The translations under genes and the position numbers were made by a program. A DNA stretch of 64,000 bases from Macrostomum hystrix (Eukaryota; Platyhelminthes; Macrostomidae): NCBI GenBank assembly GCA_950097015.1, contig CATNEN010000001.1, forward strand, positions 27,491,946 through 27,555,945, given 5' to 3'. The notes below the pieces were generated by a model. That model saw nothing but the letters and a program-made list of their open reading frames with translations, was not told the origin of the DNA and ran no database searches. Position 1 is the stretch's first letter; each line of letters begins with the position of its first letter. This document shows, piece after piece, positions 10,674-19,942 of this stretch.

Positions 10674-11449
10674 CTTCCACAGCTCTTGGCCGACTGAGGC
10701 GCTGCTGCTGACTGTGGCTGTGGGCTCGGCCTCCCAGCCTGCGCAGACGCACCTCCTTGCTTCAGCTGCGCGATTTCCGCCTTCAAGCTAGCGATCTCCG
10801 CTGCCATGCGGGCTGCCTGACTTTCAGCCGCCGCGGCAGCCTGGTTGTTCACCACGTGAACTGACCGCTTTCCTTCCAGCAGCTTCATCGAAGCCAGAGT
10901 CTGGCGGACTCGCTGGATGGCGGCCTGTAGCGTGTCAGGGTCCTGCAGCAGCACGTTCTCAAGCACCCTGTCCGGCACCCGAATCCCCTTGAGGAAGCGG
11001 TCTTTCGCTAGCTCGTCCCTCTGCTCCACCGGCAGCGCCGGGTACGCCTTGCGCATTAGCTCCTTCAGAGCGTCAGCGTAGTCCTCAAGAGCCTCCCCGT
11101 CTCTCTGATTCCTGCTCTGAAATTCCGTCTTATAGTCCTAAGCCGTTCGATTTTGACTAAACCGAGCCTCCAGCTGTTCAACGAACTGGTCATAACCTAA
11201 CTCCTCGTCCAACTCCATGTTGGCCACTGCCTTGAAGGCCGTGCCGAAGTCAAGGAGACTCAACAGAGTCTGTTTCCTCTGATCCTCGGGGATCTGGGTG
11301 GCCTCGCAGTACGCATTAAATTGCTGCAGCCAGAGCGCAAAATCTTGACTGGGAACATATTTATTCGGACGAGGGATTCTCTGACCCACATGAAGCTGTT
11401 CCTGGATTCTCGCTGTCAACGCACCAATGAGATCGTCTAATCCGGCCAT
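10502..11449 (-). pseudogene. gypsy gag, interrupted by one stop codon
   Basis: From the ATG at 11449 the frame encodes a capsid-like region (WLQQFNAYCEA, then a LEARFSQNRTA segment). It meets TAG at 11140-11138, then continues in the same frame to 10502. The distal part ends in two CCHC zinc knuckles of C-x2-C-x4-H-x4-C form, CGRCLQAGHSTAEC and CYACGQPGHTRASC, which bind the genomic RNA. One stop in an otherwise open frame and near-identical LTRs suggest a recent mutation or a base error. Overlaps pol at its 3' end. Confidence 0.85.
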
Positions 11450-11506
11450 GACGCACAGCACTCTCTCTCACTCTACAACCAGACGTCAAAAAAACTGAAT
11501 CACCGG

Positions 11507-11902
11507 TGCGACAGCCCAGGTCCCAGTCGGGTGCCACCCGTCCCGTCTCCCAGGGAATGGCAGAAAAGAGAGCGCAGGGTACTTACGGCAGACGACTGGC
11601 CCAGCGAGGCTTGAACTTGGATTGAATTGAAGGCTGTTTTAATTAATGAGCAATGCAGGGTGAACAGGCGGAACGGTTGAGACTCGAGTCTCTTCGCAGA
11701 GTCAATATATATTTAATTAACAAGTCTTCGCCCGGGGCTTACGCAAGCGCCGGCCCACGGGTGAAATGTACATTTAACAATTAGGGGGTAGGCTGGGCGA
11801 TCGATACATATGACTGGGGTGGGGCACGCTAGCCGACTGGCGGGGCAGGGAATGAGAAAGATATGAAAATGATAGGGCAGAGGTGAGGGCTGCGTCACAA
11901 CA
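11507..11902 (-). repeat. gypsy 5' LTR, truncated at its 3' end
   Basis: Aligns without gaps to 5137-5532, with one substitution seen. The 36 bases that should close the LTR with CACAACA are absent and are replaced by the leader in front of gag. The deletion also removes the expected primer-binding site. Confidence 0.88.
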
Positions 11903-12084
11903 CAATTCACGTCTCTGTATTAACTTTATAGTGAAGGTCACCATTTATTAATTTACTGCATTAATGAAAAGTGAAGAGTTTGTTTAAGGCCGTTTTAAAT
12001 AAAAATAAATGAAAAGTTTGTCCAAACAGCCCCCTCTTGATTACTTCTTTAGAAACATGTCTCTTAGCCACTCCTCTATACAGT

Positions 12085-12339
12085 CAGTGGCAGATCCAGG
12101 AATTTTGTTTTGGGGCGGTCTGTCAGGGGAGCGCCATGAGAATCACAGAGGGGGTGCCAGCGGCCGAAAAAGGGCGCCAGGAGCCAAGAAAGGGCGCCAG
12201 CGGCTGAAAAAGGGGTGCCAGCGGCCGAAAAGGGGCGCCAGTGCTGCGACTGGTGCCCCTGGTGGGGGCATCTTATTCCCATGATTAAAATTTTGGGGGG
12301 CGACTGCGCCCCCCCGCCCCCCCCCTAAATCTGCCTCTG
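12085..12339. mobile_element. hAT-like MITE inside Helitron copy 2
   Basis: Same element, same flanking TATACAGT duplication (12077-12084, 12340-12347) and same position as the MITE in Helitron copy 1. It is 20 bp shorter because one internal GC-rich unit is missing. Confidence 0.85.
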
Positions 12340-12491
12340 TATACAGTATGCATGTACACGCGTATACATAAGGAAAATAGCCATGGCATAACAATAAGAA
12401 TGTCAAAGAAACAAAATTAAACTGTTTCAGAGTTCAGAGTTAGACAGGTCAAGGTCAATTCGTGACTACTTTTCTATTAATTGCTTGCGAG

Positions 12492-13187
12492 TCACCTCAA
12501 GGCCTGGGGATACACCACATTCTTCGTTCTTCCCTTTGGTGCGAAAATGAATAGGCCAGCTGGAGTTCCAACACGGGAGCAGGCGACATAAAGCTGCCCA
12601 TGCGAGAAGCAAGGAGTCTCCAGGTTGATGCCAGCCACCTTCAGCGACTGTCCCTGAGCCTTGTTAATAGTCATCGCAAAGCACACTCTCACAGGGAACT
12701 GCAGTCGCTTGAACTGAAATGGCAGGTCCGTGGGGATAATTGGAATCCGGGGAACGAACACAGACTCTCCTCTGCCAGATCCAGTCATTATCGTGGCCTC
12801 AATCACGTGTGGGAAGAGCCGCCTGACTATCAGTATGGTGCCGTTACACAGCCTTGGCGCATTCAGGTTGCGGAGGAGCATAATTGGTGCCCCAACTTTC
12901 AGCTGCAAGTTGTGCGATGGAGTTCCAGGAGGATCTAGAGAGTTCAGAAACTCAACAGGATACTCCACAGCGGTGTCATCAGTCAACGTTGTATCAATTG
13001 ACTTGTAGGTGAAAACTGCACCTGGCAACTCCTGAAGCAGTTGGTAGTTAATTTCGTTGGCGGCATCATTTCTAGGACACAGAATTGCCCTCTCTGACAG
13101 CCAGTCAACGTCAGCATATCGAGAGAAATAGGCTGGCTGGAGAGAAATATCAACCGGAGAGCCCTGCGCACTGGGACGCCACCGCAC
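12492..13187 (-). pseudogene. Helitron helicase C-terminal fragment, copy 2
   Basis: A 231-codon frame covering the last part of a Pif1-like helicase. It includes YADVDWLSERAILCPRND, the LKVGAPIMLLRNL motif, FAMTINKAQGQSLK and GQLYVACSRV. It extends about 30 codons further upstream than copy 1. It lacks the ATPase Walker motifs and the Rep nuclease, so it is a captured or truncated remnant rather than a working gene. Confidence 0.85.
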
Positions 13188-13758
13188 TCACCGCAATTAG
13201 TCTCAGTGCTGCTTGGGGGCCAGAAGACAGTCTAGGGGTTTGGGCTGTGTACATTCACGGCTTGAAATACAATGTACAGTCTGGGGCTTCGGCGCCCGGG
13301 GAAGGGAGGGGGTGGCTGTAATAAAATTTGGCCCGCAGAGTGGCGGAGGGGAGTTGGGGTGGCTGTCCTCGGAAAACAAAAGTGACTCACTTTGAGATGA
13401 TGCAGCTTTGCTCTGGATTGAGTAGAGATGTTCAAAATTGACAGCATTGTTGGAAAACATGTAAAGTGTAAGTGGATCAAATTTGGAGAAAATCTGACAA
13501 AGTGGGGCGACGATATGTCGAATTGAGTGATTTTTTTACGATTTTTGAGCAGTTTTTTGCCCTTTTGAGCAGGAAGGAAATGATTTTTCGGGAATTTGAG
13601 TAGCCTATTGCACTCAGCGTTGGTGGTTTTAGGTATGTGCAAAGTTTGGTGCGATTTAGTTGAGCGGTTTCGGCGTCTATAAAGACAAAAGGTTGCACAC
13701 ACACACACACACACACAGACAGACAGACAGACAGAGTTTTCACTTTTATATATATAGA

Positions 13759-14825
13759 TTTACTAAGCCTATATATTAAAACATTGACAGGGTCTTGCCA
13801 TACAATAATAAGCAATCATACAATCATAAGGCTAGGGTCTAAAGAGAAGCTTCATCGGCGGAAATAGACGAACCTATAAATAAACTAATATCAATAGAGA
13901 AGATTTTGATCCGCCTCAATTCACTTGAATTTTGCATAAAAATAATTAAAATTTCTAATATACATTGTGTACTTTTAGGCCTTTTCAAAAAGTACCTTTT
14001 AGTGTACTTAAATAGGCGTAAAGCAGCCTCTTAGACCTTTTCTAAGAAATCTTGTCTTCCGTCCTTTAACTCCGAAGTGGTGCTTGTGACCACCTTCAAA
14101 ACTAATGCTTTAGCCTACCCTTGCCACTTCATTCTGAGCTTCATTTGTCTGCTCAATCAATCACCTGTTGCTTGTCCCGCCGCCTCGCTGTCACATTCGC
14201 TCCTCGCTCGCCGCCTTTGCCACCAGCAGCTTCATCCACAAGCACCGATCGATGCTTACCTCGACATCTGGCCCGCCATCTATTAGCCAGCTTTCCAAGA
14301 CTCTTCATAGCACGAACATTGAAAATCACCTCAACGATTTTTGACACATACTCACACACACACACACACCATAAATATCCAATCTGCTTCTTATTACCAG
14401 TTTTCTTCTCAATCTTTGAATAAACAAACTAGCGTGGCATTCTCCTATAGCTACTTTAAGTAGCTGATTAAATAAAAGTATATTTGGTAGTATTCTCGGG
14501 TTTCGCCTTCTTGTTGGAGCTATGGACTTCTGAACAATAATAGGCCGGGAGTTCAAATCGCAGATACAATTTTATCTGTTCACTTGACTCTGAAGTGGGT
14601 ACCAGCTTCAGTTATGGTAGATGCTATCAACCAGGGTTCATTTATAATAAACAATTTTAACAATAAGATTCAGTAGTATTAAGTAGTATTGTAAAGCGAT
14701 TTTTAATTCCTTAGTCTCGACCATAGACTACGCATTAAACGCGTGCATTAAACTTCCCGCGGTCCCTAAGCGTTTAATGTACAAGGGCAATATCAAGGGC
14801 AATATCAAAATTGCTCTATATCAAG
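13759..14825. other. No gene seen
   Basis: AT-rich sequence with a short CA run near 14350 and a faint SINE-like trace near 14540-14630. No coding exon was recognised on either strand. Confidence 0.5.
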
Positions 14826-15145
14826 AGGTTGTAGCCTAGTGGTTAGGGCGTCGGACTAACGACTTGAAGGTCGGGGGTTCGATTCCCGACTCCCCTGAAC
14901 AATTTGTGTCCTTTAGCAAGACACTTAACTCTGCATTGCTTCAGTTCACCCAGCTGTTAAATGGGTACCAGCATCAGCTGGGATAATTGAAGGTGGGTGT
15001 GGCGTCCCCCCAGTCCATGGACTGAACATCTGTACGCAGCCTTCAGATGTGCCGCGCAATAGCTGCGGCTGTGCTGTCGGCTGCACATCTGGCCCGATTG
15101 GGGCAGGTGTAATTAGTTATTAATTATCATTATTAATCTATATCA
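14826..15145 (+). mobile_element. tRNA-derived SINE, family 1 (best copy)
   Basis: Pol III promoter with A box TAGCCTAGTGG (14832-14842) and perfect B box GGTTCGATTCC (14876-14886). The family body follows with CTTTAGCAAGACACTTAAC, CAGCTGTTAAATGGGTACC and the palindrome-like CAGTCCATGGACTG. It ends in an AT-rich ATTATTAAT-type tail. No terminator or acceptor stem supports a working tRNA. This is the reference copy for the other family-1 pieces in the window. Confidence 0.85.
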
Positions 15146-15892
15146 AACTCTATGGCGAATGCATATCGGTAAAAAAATCAAATAATTGACAATAAGATCA
15201 TAAAAATAATAAATAATAATAGCCGACATTGTCAGATGATGAATTTTTGTGAGCAGAAATAGAAAAGAAAGGAAGTAGCGGGTATTTGAAAACCAGACGT
15301 GGTCTCTCTCTGCTGTTAAGACAAATACGAGACAGATTGTACAGGCAGTCGCTAGATACAGAAACTTAGAAAGCTTCGTGCAGCGCTCGCAGCTCTTCCT
15401 GAGCAGTGCTCATCGTGTTACTCTGCTTACTCTGTGAAATTCGAAATCGACAATCACATTGTAGCAAACTGTCCAGAAGTAATATTTTGAGCCGTTTTCC
15501 TGGAAAGGCAAACGCAAGCTGTCTCGAAAACTTATTTTGAATGACTTAATTCAACCGAGTCAAACACAAGACTTTATACAACGATAGCCTCAAATTGCCT
15601 CAATGAGGCGTTTCAAGCTGTCAATCATCGCTCATTTCGCTTTGCCAGCAGCTCTTTCCTAACTTTTGCTTTCAGTTCTGCATCGGTAAGTCTCACCAGA
15701 CCGAAGCGATTTCATTCACATTCGTTTCGTTATCCGCATCACTTGATGAACTGCCATGGACTAATAGGGCCAGCAACTGCACACTGTATTTTGTAGACTG
15801 AGAAAATAGTATTACAGAACAGACAGGTAAAATACAGGTACTCTGTTGTGCAGCCGAAAACACAGCCGCAGCTGTTGCGCGGCGCATCTAAA
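15146..15892. other. No gene seen
   Basis: Unique-looking AT-rich sequence; nothing recognisable on either strand. Confidence 0.45.
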
Positions 15893-16083
15893 GGCTGCGT
15901 ACCAGTGTTCAGTCCGTGGACTGGGTATACCAGCTAATGCGGGTACCCGTTTAATAATTAAGTGAACTGAAGCCAAGCAGAGTTAATTGACTTGCTAAAG
16001 GATTGAAATTGTTCCAATAGAGTCAGGAAACGAACCCCCAACGTTTAAGTCCGTCGTTCAAAACACAAGGCTATAACTCCCCT
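15893..16083 (-). mobile_element. SINE family 1, diverged copy
   Basis: The minus strand carries the worn tRNA-like head and body in order: ACTTAAACGTTGGGGGTTCG, CCTTTAGCAAGTCAATTAAC, then CAGTCCACGGACTG. Confidence 0.7.
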
Positions 16084-16189
16084 GATTGGTACTGCTGCAG
16101 GATTTGAGATTTGGCCTCACTAACTGTTGCAACGTTAATTTTTAAAGGCATGCTAATGAACTTGACTAATAAAAAAGCCAGTTAGTATT

Positions 16190-18650
16190 CTCAGTCACAC
16201 AGGTACTTGTCTCAGACAGCCATGCAGGTAGTAGTCTCAGCCCCACAGGTAGTAGTCTCAGCCACACAGGTAGTAGTCTCAGCCACACGGGTAGTACTCT
16301 CAGCCACGCAGGTAGTAGTCTCAGCCACGCAGGTAGTAGTCTCAGACACACAGGTAGTAGTCTCAGCCACGCAGGTAGTAGTCTCAGCCACACAGGTAGT
16401 AGTCTCAGCCACGCAGGTAGTAGTCTCAGCCACGCAGGTAGTAGTCTCAGCCACGCAGGTAGTAGTCTCAGACACACAGGTAGTAGTCTCAGCCACGCAG
16501 GTAGTAGTCTCAGCCACGCAGGTAGTAGTCTCAGACACACAGGTAGTAGTCTCAGCCACGCAGGTAGTAGTCTCAGCCACGCAGGTAGTAGTCTCAGCCA
16601 CACAGGTAGTAGTCTCAGCCACACAGGTAGTAGTCTCAGCCACACAGGTAGTAGTCTCAGCCACACAGGTAGTAGTCTCAGCCACACAGGTAGTAGTCTC
16701 AGCCACACAGGTAGTAGTCTCAGCCACACAGGTAGTAGTCTCAGCCACACAGGTAGTAGTCTCAGCCACACAGGTAGTAGTCTCAGCCACACAGGTAGTA
16801 GTCTCAGCCACACAGGTAGTAGTCTCAGCCACACAGGTAGTAGTCTCAGCCACACAGGTAGTAGTCTCAGACACACAGGTAGTAGTCTCAGCCACACAGG
16901 TAGTAGTCTCAGCCTCGCAGGTAGTAGTCTCAGCCATGCAGGTAGTAGTCTCAGCCACACAGGTAGTAGTCTCAGCCACGCAGGTAGTAGTCTCAGCCAC
17001 ACAGGTAGTAGTCTCAGCCACACAGGTAGTAGTCTCAGCCACACAGGTAGTAGTCTCAGCCACGCAGGTAGTAGTCTCAGCCACACAGGTAGTAGTCTCA
17101 GCCACACAGGTAGTAGTCTCAGCCACACAGGTAGTAGTCTCAGCCACACAGGTAGTAGTCTCAGCCACACAGGTAAGTAGTCTCAGCCACGCAGGTAGTA
17201 GTCTCAGCCACACAGGTAGTAGTCTCAGCCACGCAGGTAGTAGTCTCAGCCACACAGGTAGTAGTCTCAGCCACGCAGGTAGTAGTCTCAGCCACGCAGG
17301 TAGTAGTCTCAGCCACGCAGGTAGTAGTCTCAGCCACGCAGGTAGTAGTCTCAGCCACGCAGGTAGTAGTCTCAGCCACACAGGTAGCAGTCTCAGCCAC
17401 ACAGGTAGTAGTCTCAGCCACACAGGTAAGTAGTCTCAGCCACACAGGTAGTAGTCTCAGCCACACAGGTAAGTAGTCTCAGCCACACAGGTAGTAGTCT
17501 CAGCCACACAGGTAGTTGTCTCAGCCACACAGGTAGTAGTCTCAGCCACACAGGTAGTAGTCTCAGCCACACAGGTAGTAGTCTCAGCCACACAGGTAGT
17601 AGTCTCAGCCACACAGGTAGTAGTCTCAGCCACACAGGTAGTAGTCTCAGCCACACAGGTAGTAGTCTCAGCCACACAGGTAGTAGTCTCAGACACACAG
17701 GTAGTAGTCTCAGCCACACAGGTAGTAGTCTCAGCCTCGCAGGTAGTAGTCTCAGCCATGCAGGTAGTAGTCTCAGCCACACAGGTAGTAGTCTCAGCCA
17801 CGCAGGTAGTAGTCTCAGCCACACAGGTAGTAGTCTCAGCCACACAGGTAGTAGTCTCAGCCACACAGGTAGTAGTCTCAGCCACGCAGGTAGTAGTCTC
17901 AGCCACACAGGTAGTAGTCTCAGCCACACAGGTAGTAGTCTCAGCCACACAGGTAGTAGTCTCAGCCACACAGGTAGTAGTCTCAGCCACACAGGTAAGT
18001 AGTCTCAGCCACGCAGGTAGTAGTCTCAGCCACACAGGTAGTAGTCTCAGCCACGCAGGTAGTAGTCTCAGCCACGCAGGTAGTAGTCTCAGCCACGCAG
18101 GTAGTAGTCTCAGCCACGCAGGTAGTAGTCTCAGCCACGCAGGTAGTAGTCTCAGCCACACAGGTAGCAGTCTCAGCCACACAGGTAGTAGTCTCAGCCA
18201 CACAGGTAAGTAGTCTCAGCCACACAGGTAGTAGTCTCAGCCACACAGGTAAGTAGTCTCAGCCACACAGGTAGTAGTCTCAGCCACACAGGTAGTTGTC
18301 TCAGCCACACAGGTAGTAGTCTCAGCCACACAGGTAGTAGTCTCAGCCACACAGGTAGTAGTCTCAGCCACACAGGTAGTAGTCTCAGCCACACAGGTAG
18401 TAGTCTCAGCCACACAGGTAGTAGTCTCAGCCACACAGGTAAGTAGTCTCAGCCACACAGGTAGTAGTCTCAGCCAGCCATGCAGGTAGTAGTCTCAGCC
18501 ACACAGGTAGTAGTCTCAGCCACACAGGTAGTAGTCTCAGCCACACAGGTAAGTAGTCTCAGCCACACAGGTAGTAGTCTCAGCCAGCCATGCAGGTAGT
18601 AGTCTCAGCCACACAGGTAGTAGTCTCAGCCATGCAGGTAGTAGTCTCCA
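16190..18650. repeat. 21-bp minisatellite at the 3' end of W3, about 117 units
   Basis: The largest array of the family (about 2.46 kb). The gene-proximal units read Asp-Tyr-Tyr-Leu-His-Gly-stop like the W3 terminus; distal units are mostly Cys or Arg at the variable codon. Several units have one extra base (GGTAAGTAG in place of GGTAGTAG on the plus strand). Diagnostic variants recur 780-821 bp apart (for example 16935 and 17756; 17384 and 18164; 17511 and 18291), showing a higher-order duplication of about 37-39 units. Confidence 0.93.
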
Positions 18651-19336
18651 ACGATGTCAATCAGGCTGGCAGGCGGGTAGGCGAACCTGAGCAGGTAGCA
18701 CATCTGCTGCTGCTTGTTAAAAATGAGAGCCTGGCAGTTTTCAGTAGCGCGGCACTGAGCAGCACACTCAAATTTCATCTTGGCATTCCGGATCCAAACA
18801 GGTGTACTCGTGGACACAACAGTCAGAATGGGCATTGACTTTTTGTAAAGTAACCGCTGTCTGAAAAATTTAATAACATGAATTTTTAACCTCAGAGCTG
18901 CTAAACAGAAGTATTAGTCATGCTAAGTCAGGGATTGTGTACCTGGATAGGTCTGAGCAAACACCGAGTTCCGATCACCTGCTCCGCACTTCTGCTTGGA
19001 GTTACCTGAGCACGCCTTGTTACATTCGGTGTCACTGGCATTTCGCTGCGATCCGTAGGAGAGGCCGCAGAAACACTGAGAGCTGAACTGCACACCAAAA
19101 TAAGGAAATCCACCAAGGGAGCAGACACCGCTGCAGTACTCATGCGTCATCACACTGCTCTGCACACCTGCAGAAAGACTGAATGCGAATTCACCGATGC
19201 TGCTAACACCTGCCAGCGCATTCAAGTCTCTCATGTTCATTGTGTTGTCACGGTAGCAGCCGATGTAAAAGTACTGAGCCACCCTGGCAGTTGTGAGGCC
19301 CAGCAGTGTGCTACAGATAGCCGAGAACAGAAGCAT
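18626..19336 (-). CDS. W3: secreted WSC plus PAN-like protein, two exons
   Basis: Exon 1 is 19336-18943 (signal peptide MLLFSAICSTLLGLTTA, then a WSC domain with YIGCYRD, CSGVCSLGGFPYFGV, QCFCG and CSGNSKQKCG). Its donor is G|GTACAC. Exon 2 lies at 18860-18626 and encodes a PAN-like segment (ILTVVSTSTPVWIRN, CAAQCRATENCQALIF, CYLLRFAYPP) ending GDYYLHG-stop in the first unit of the 21-bp array. An ATG at 19387 would add a hydrophilic leader and is less likely. The exon phases as I read them do not join (one base short at the acceptor), so there is either a one-base defect or another junction. Probably secreted; lies just upstream of the first CFAP46 exon, on the opposite strand. Confidence 0.7.
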
Positions 19337-19396
19337 GATTTGGTCGTAACGATCTGAAAAGCTCCCAGTGTCACGGCTTATGCTCATTGATAGCTT

Positions 19397-19404
19397 TATT
19401 TATA
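19397..19404 (-). promoter_or_regulatory. TATA box of W3
   Basis: Minus strand TATAAATA, 61 nt before the ATG of W3. Confidence 0.55.
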
Positions 19405-19677
19405 CCCTGGAGAACCTGTCCTGTTTGGCTTCATCCCATTGGGTACTTAAAGATTTGAAAACAGTTTTTCACTAATTCTACGAGTATATGAAAAAAACGT
19501 GTTCATGAGGCTGAAAAAAATATCTGCTTTGGGTGTGTTTAGCACAGGTGTTTAGCACTAGGTGTTTGGCACAGGTGCTCAAACAGGAACTTGAAAGCTT
19601 TTATTTGTGAAGCGAAGCATGTACTCTTGCCAAATCCACCCTCTTTGTCGACTCTCTCATCACCCAGCTCTGCTCAG

Positions 19678-19942
19678 CTCGGCCTTGAGCTGAACGAGCC
19701 ATGGCTCGTGACCAGCGCCGGTGCCTACGTGTGGAACTACGGCCAACACCTGCTGGCCATGGGCCGGCACAACCTGCTGACGCAGCACCTGCTGCCGCTA
19801 GTCGACTGCCTGCGCCGAGGCGGCCACGATGGCCGGACGGAGCTGCTGGTGAACGTGTGCACGGCTGTGGGCTACGGGCTCATCAGGCAGTGGCTGCCAC
19901 CGCTGCCGAAGAGACAGACTGCTGGCGAGGGCGAGGACGGAG
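19678..19942 (+). CDS. CFAP46: CFAP46 exon 1 of those visible
   Basis: Reads LGLELNEPWLVTSAG and YVWNYGQHLLAMGRHNLL, a strongly conserved CFAP46 stretch. Ends GGAG|GTAGGA in phase 1. The acceptor is one of two nearby AGs (19667 or 19677); 19677 keeps the frame. This is an internal exon of the family, not an N-terminus. Confidence 0.85.

Larger units (their letters stand above)
5101..11902 (-). mobile_element. Ty3/gypsy LTR retrotransposon nested in Helitron copy 2
   Basis: A 6802-bp element with TGTTGTG...CACAACA termini and 4-bp target duplication CAAT (5097-5100 and 11903-11906). The order LTR, gag, protease-RT-RNaseH-integrase, PPT, LTR fits Ty3/gypsy (Metaviridae-type). The LTRs share 396 aligned bases with one difference seen by eye (near 5319/11689), so insertion is recent. 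The upstream LTR lacks its last 36 bp and the adjoining primer-binding site, and gag has an in-frame stop, so this copy looks unable to move by itself. No envelope-like gene was recognised. Confidence 0.92.
5044..13758 (-). mobile_element. Helitron copy 2, split by a gypsy element
   Basis: Minus-strand element from TCTATATATATAAAAGTG at 13758 to CTAG at 5047-5044, with 5-bp stem hairpin TGCCC/GGGCA (5073-5054) six bases from the end, a textbook Helitron 3' terminus. The Helitron itself is about 1.9 kb; the middle, 5101-11902, is a later LTR retrotransposon insertion. It carries the same MITE at the same internal site as copy 1, so the MITE was on board before the family amplified. Confidence 0.85.

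Noticed and set aside
14826-14900. tRNA gene candidate with A and B boxes
   Set aside because: No acceptor stem or anticodon arm of a functional tRNA is formed, the sequence runs into a SINE body, and related copies occur at several places in the window.
16166-18458. Several ORFs of 100-400 codons on both strands (VVVSATQ, LRLLPVW and CVAETTT type repeats)
   Set aside because: Products of the 21-bp minisatellite. The frame that belongs to W3 has a stop in every unit; the open frames are the other ones.
16190-18650. Regular direct repeats that could suggest a CRISPR array
   Set aside because: Units are contiguous without unique spacers, the genome is animal, and the unit is explained by the gene's terminal codons.
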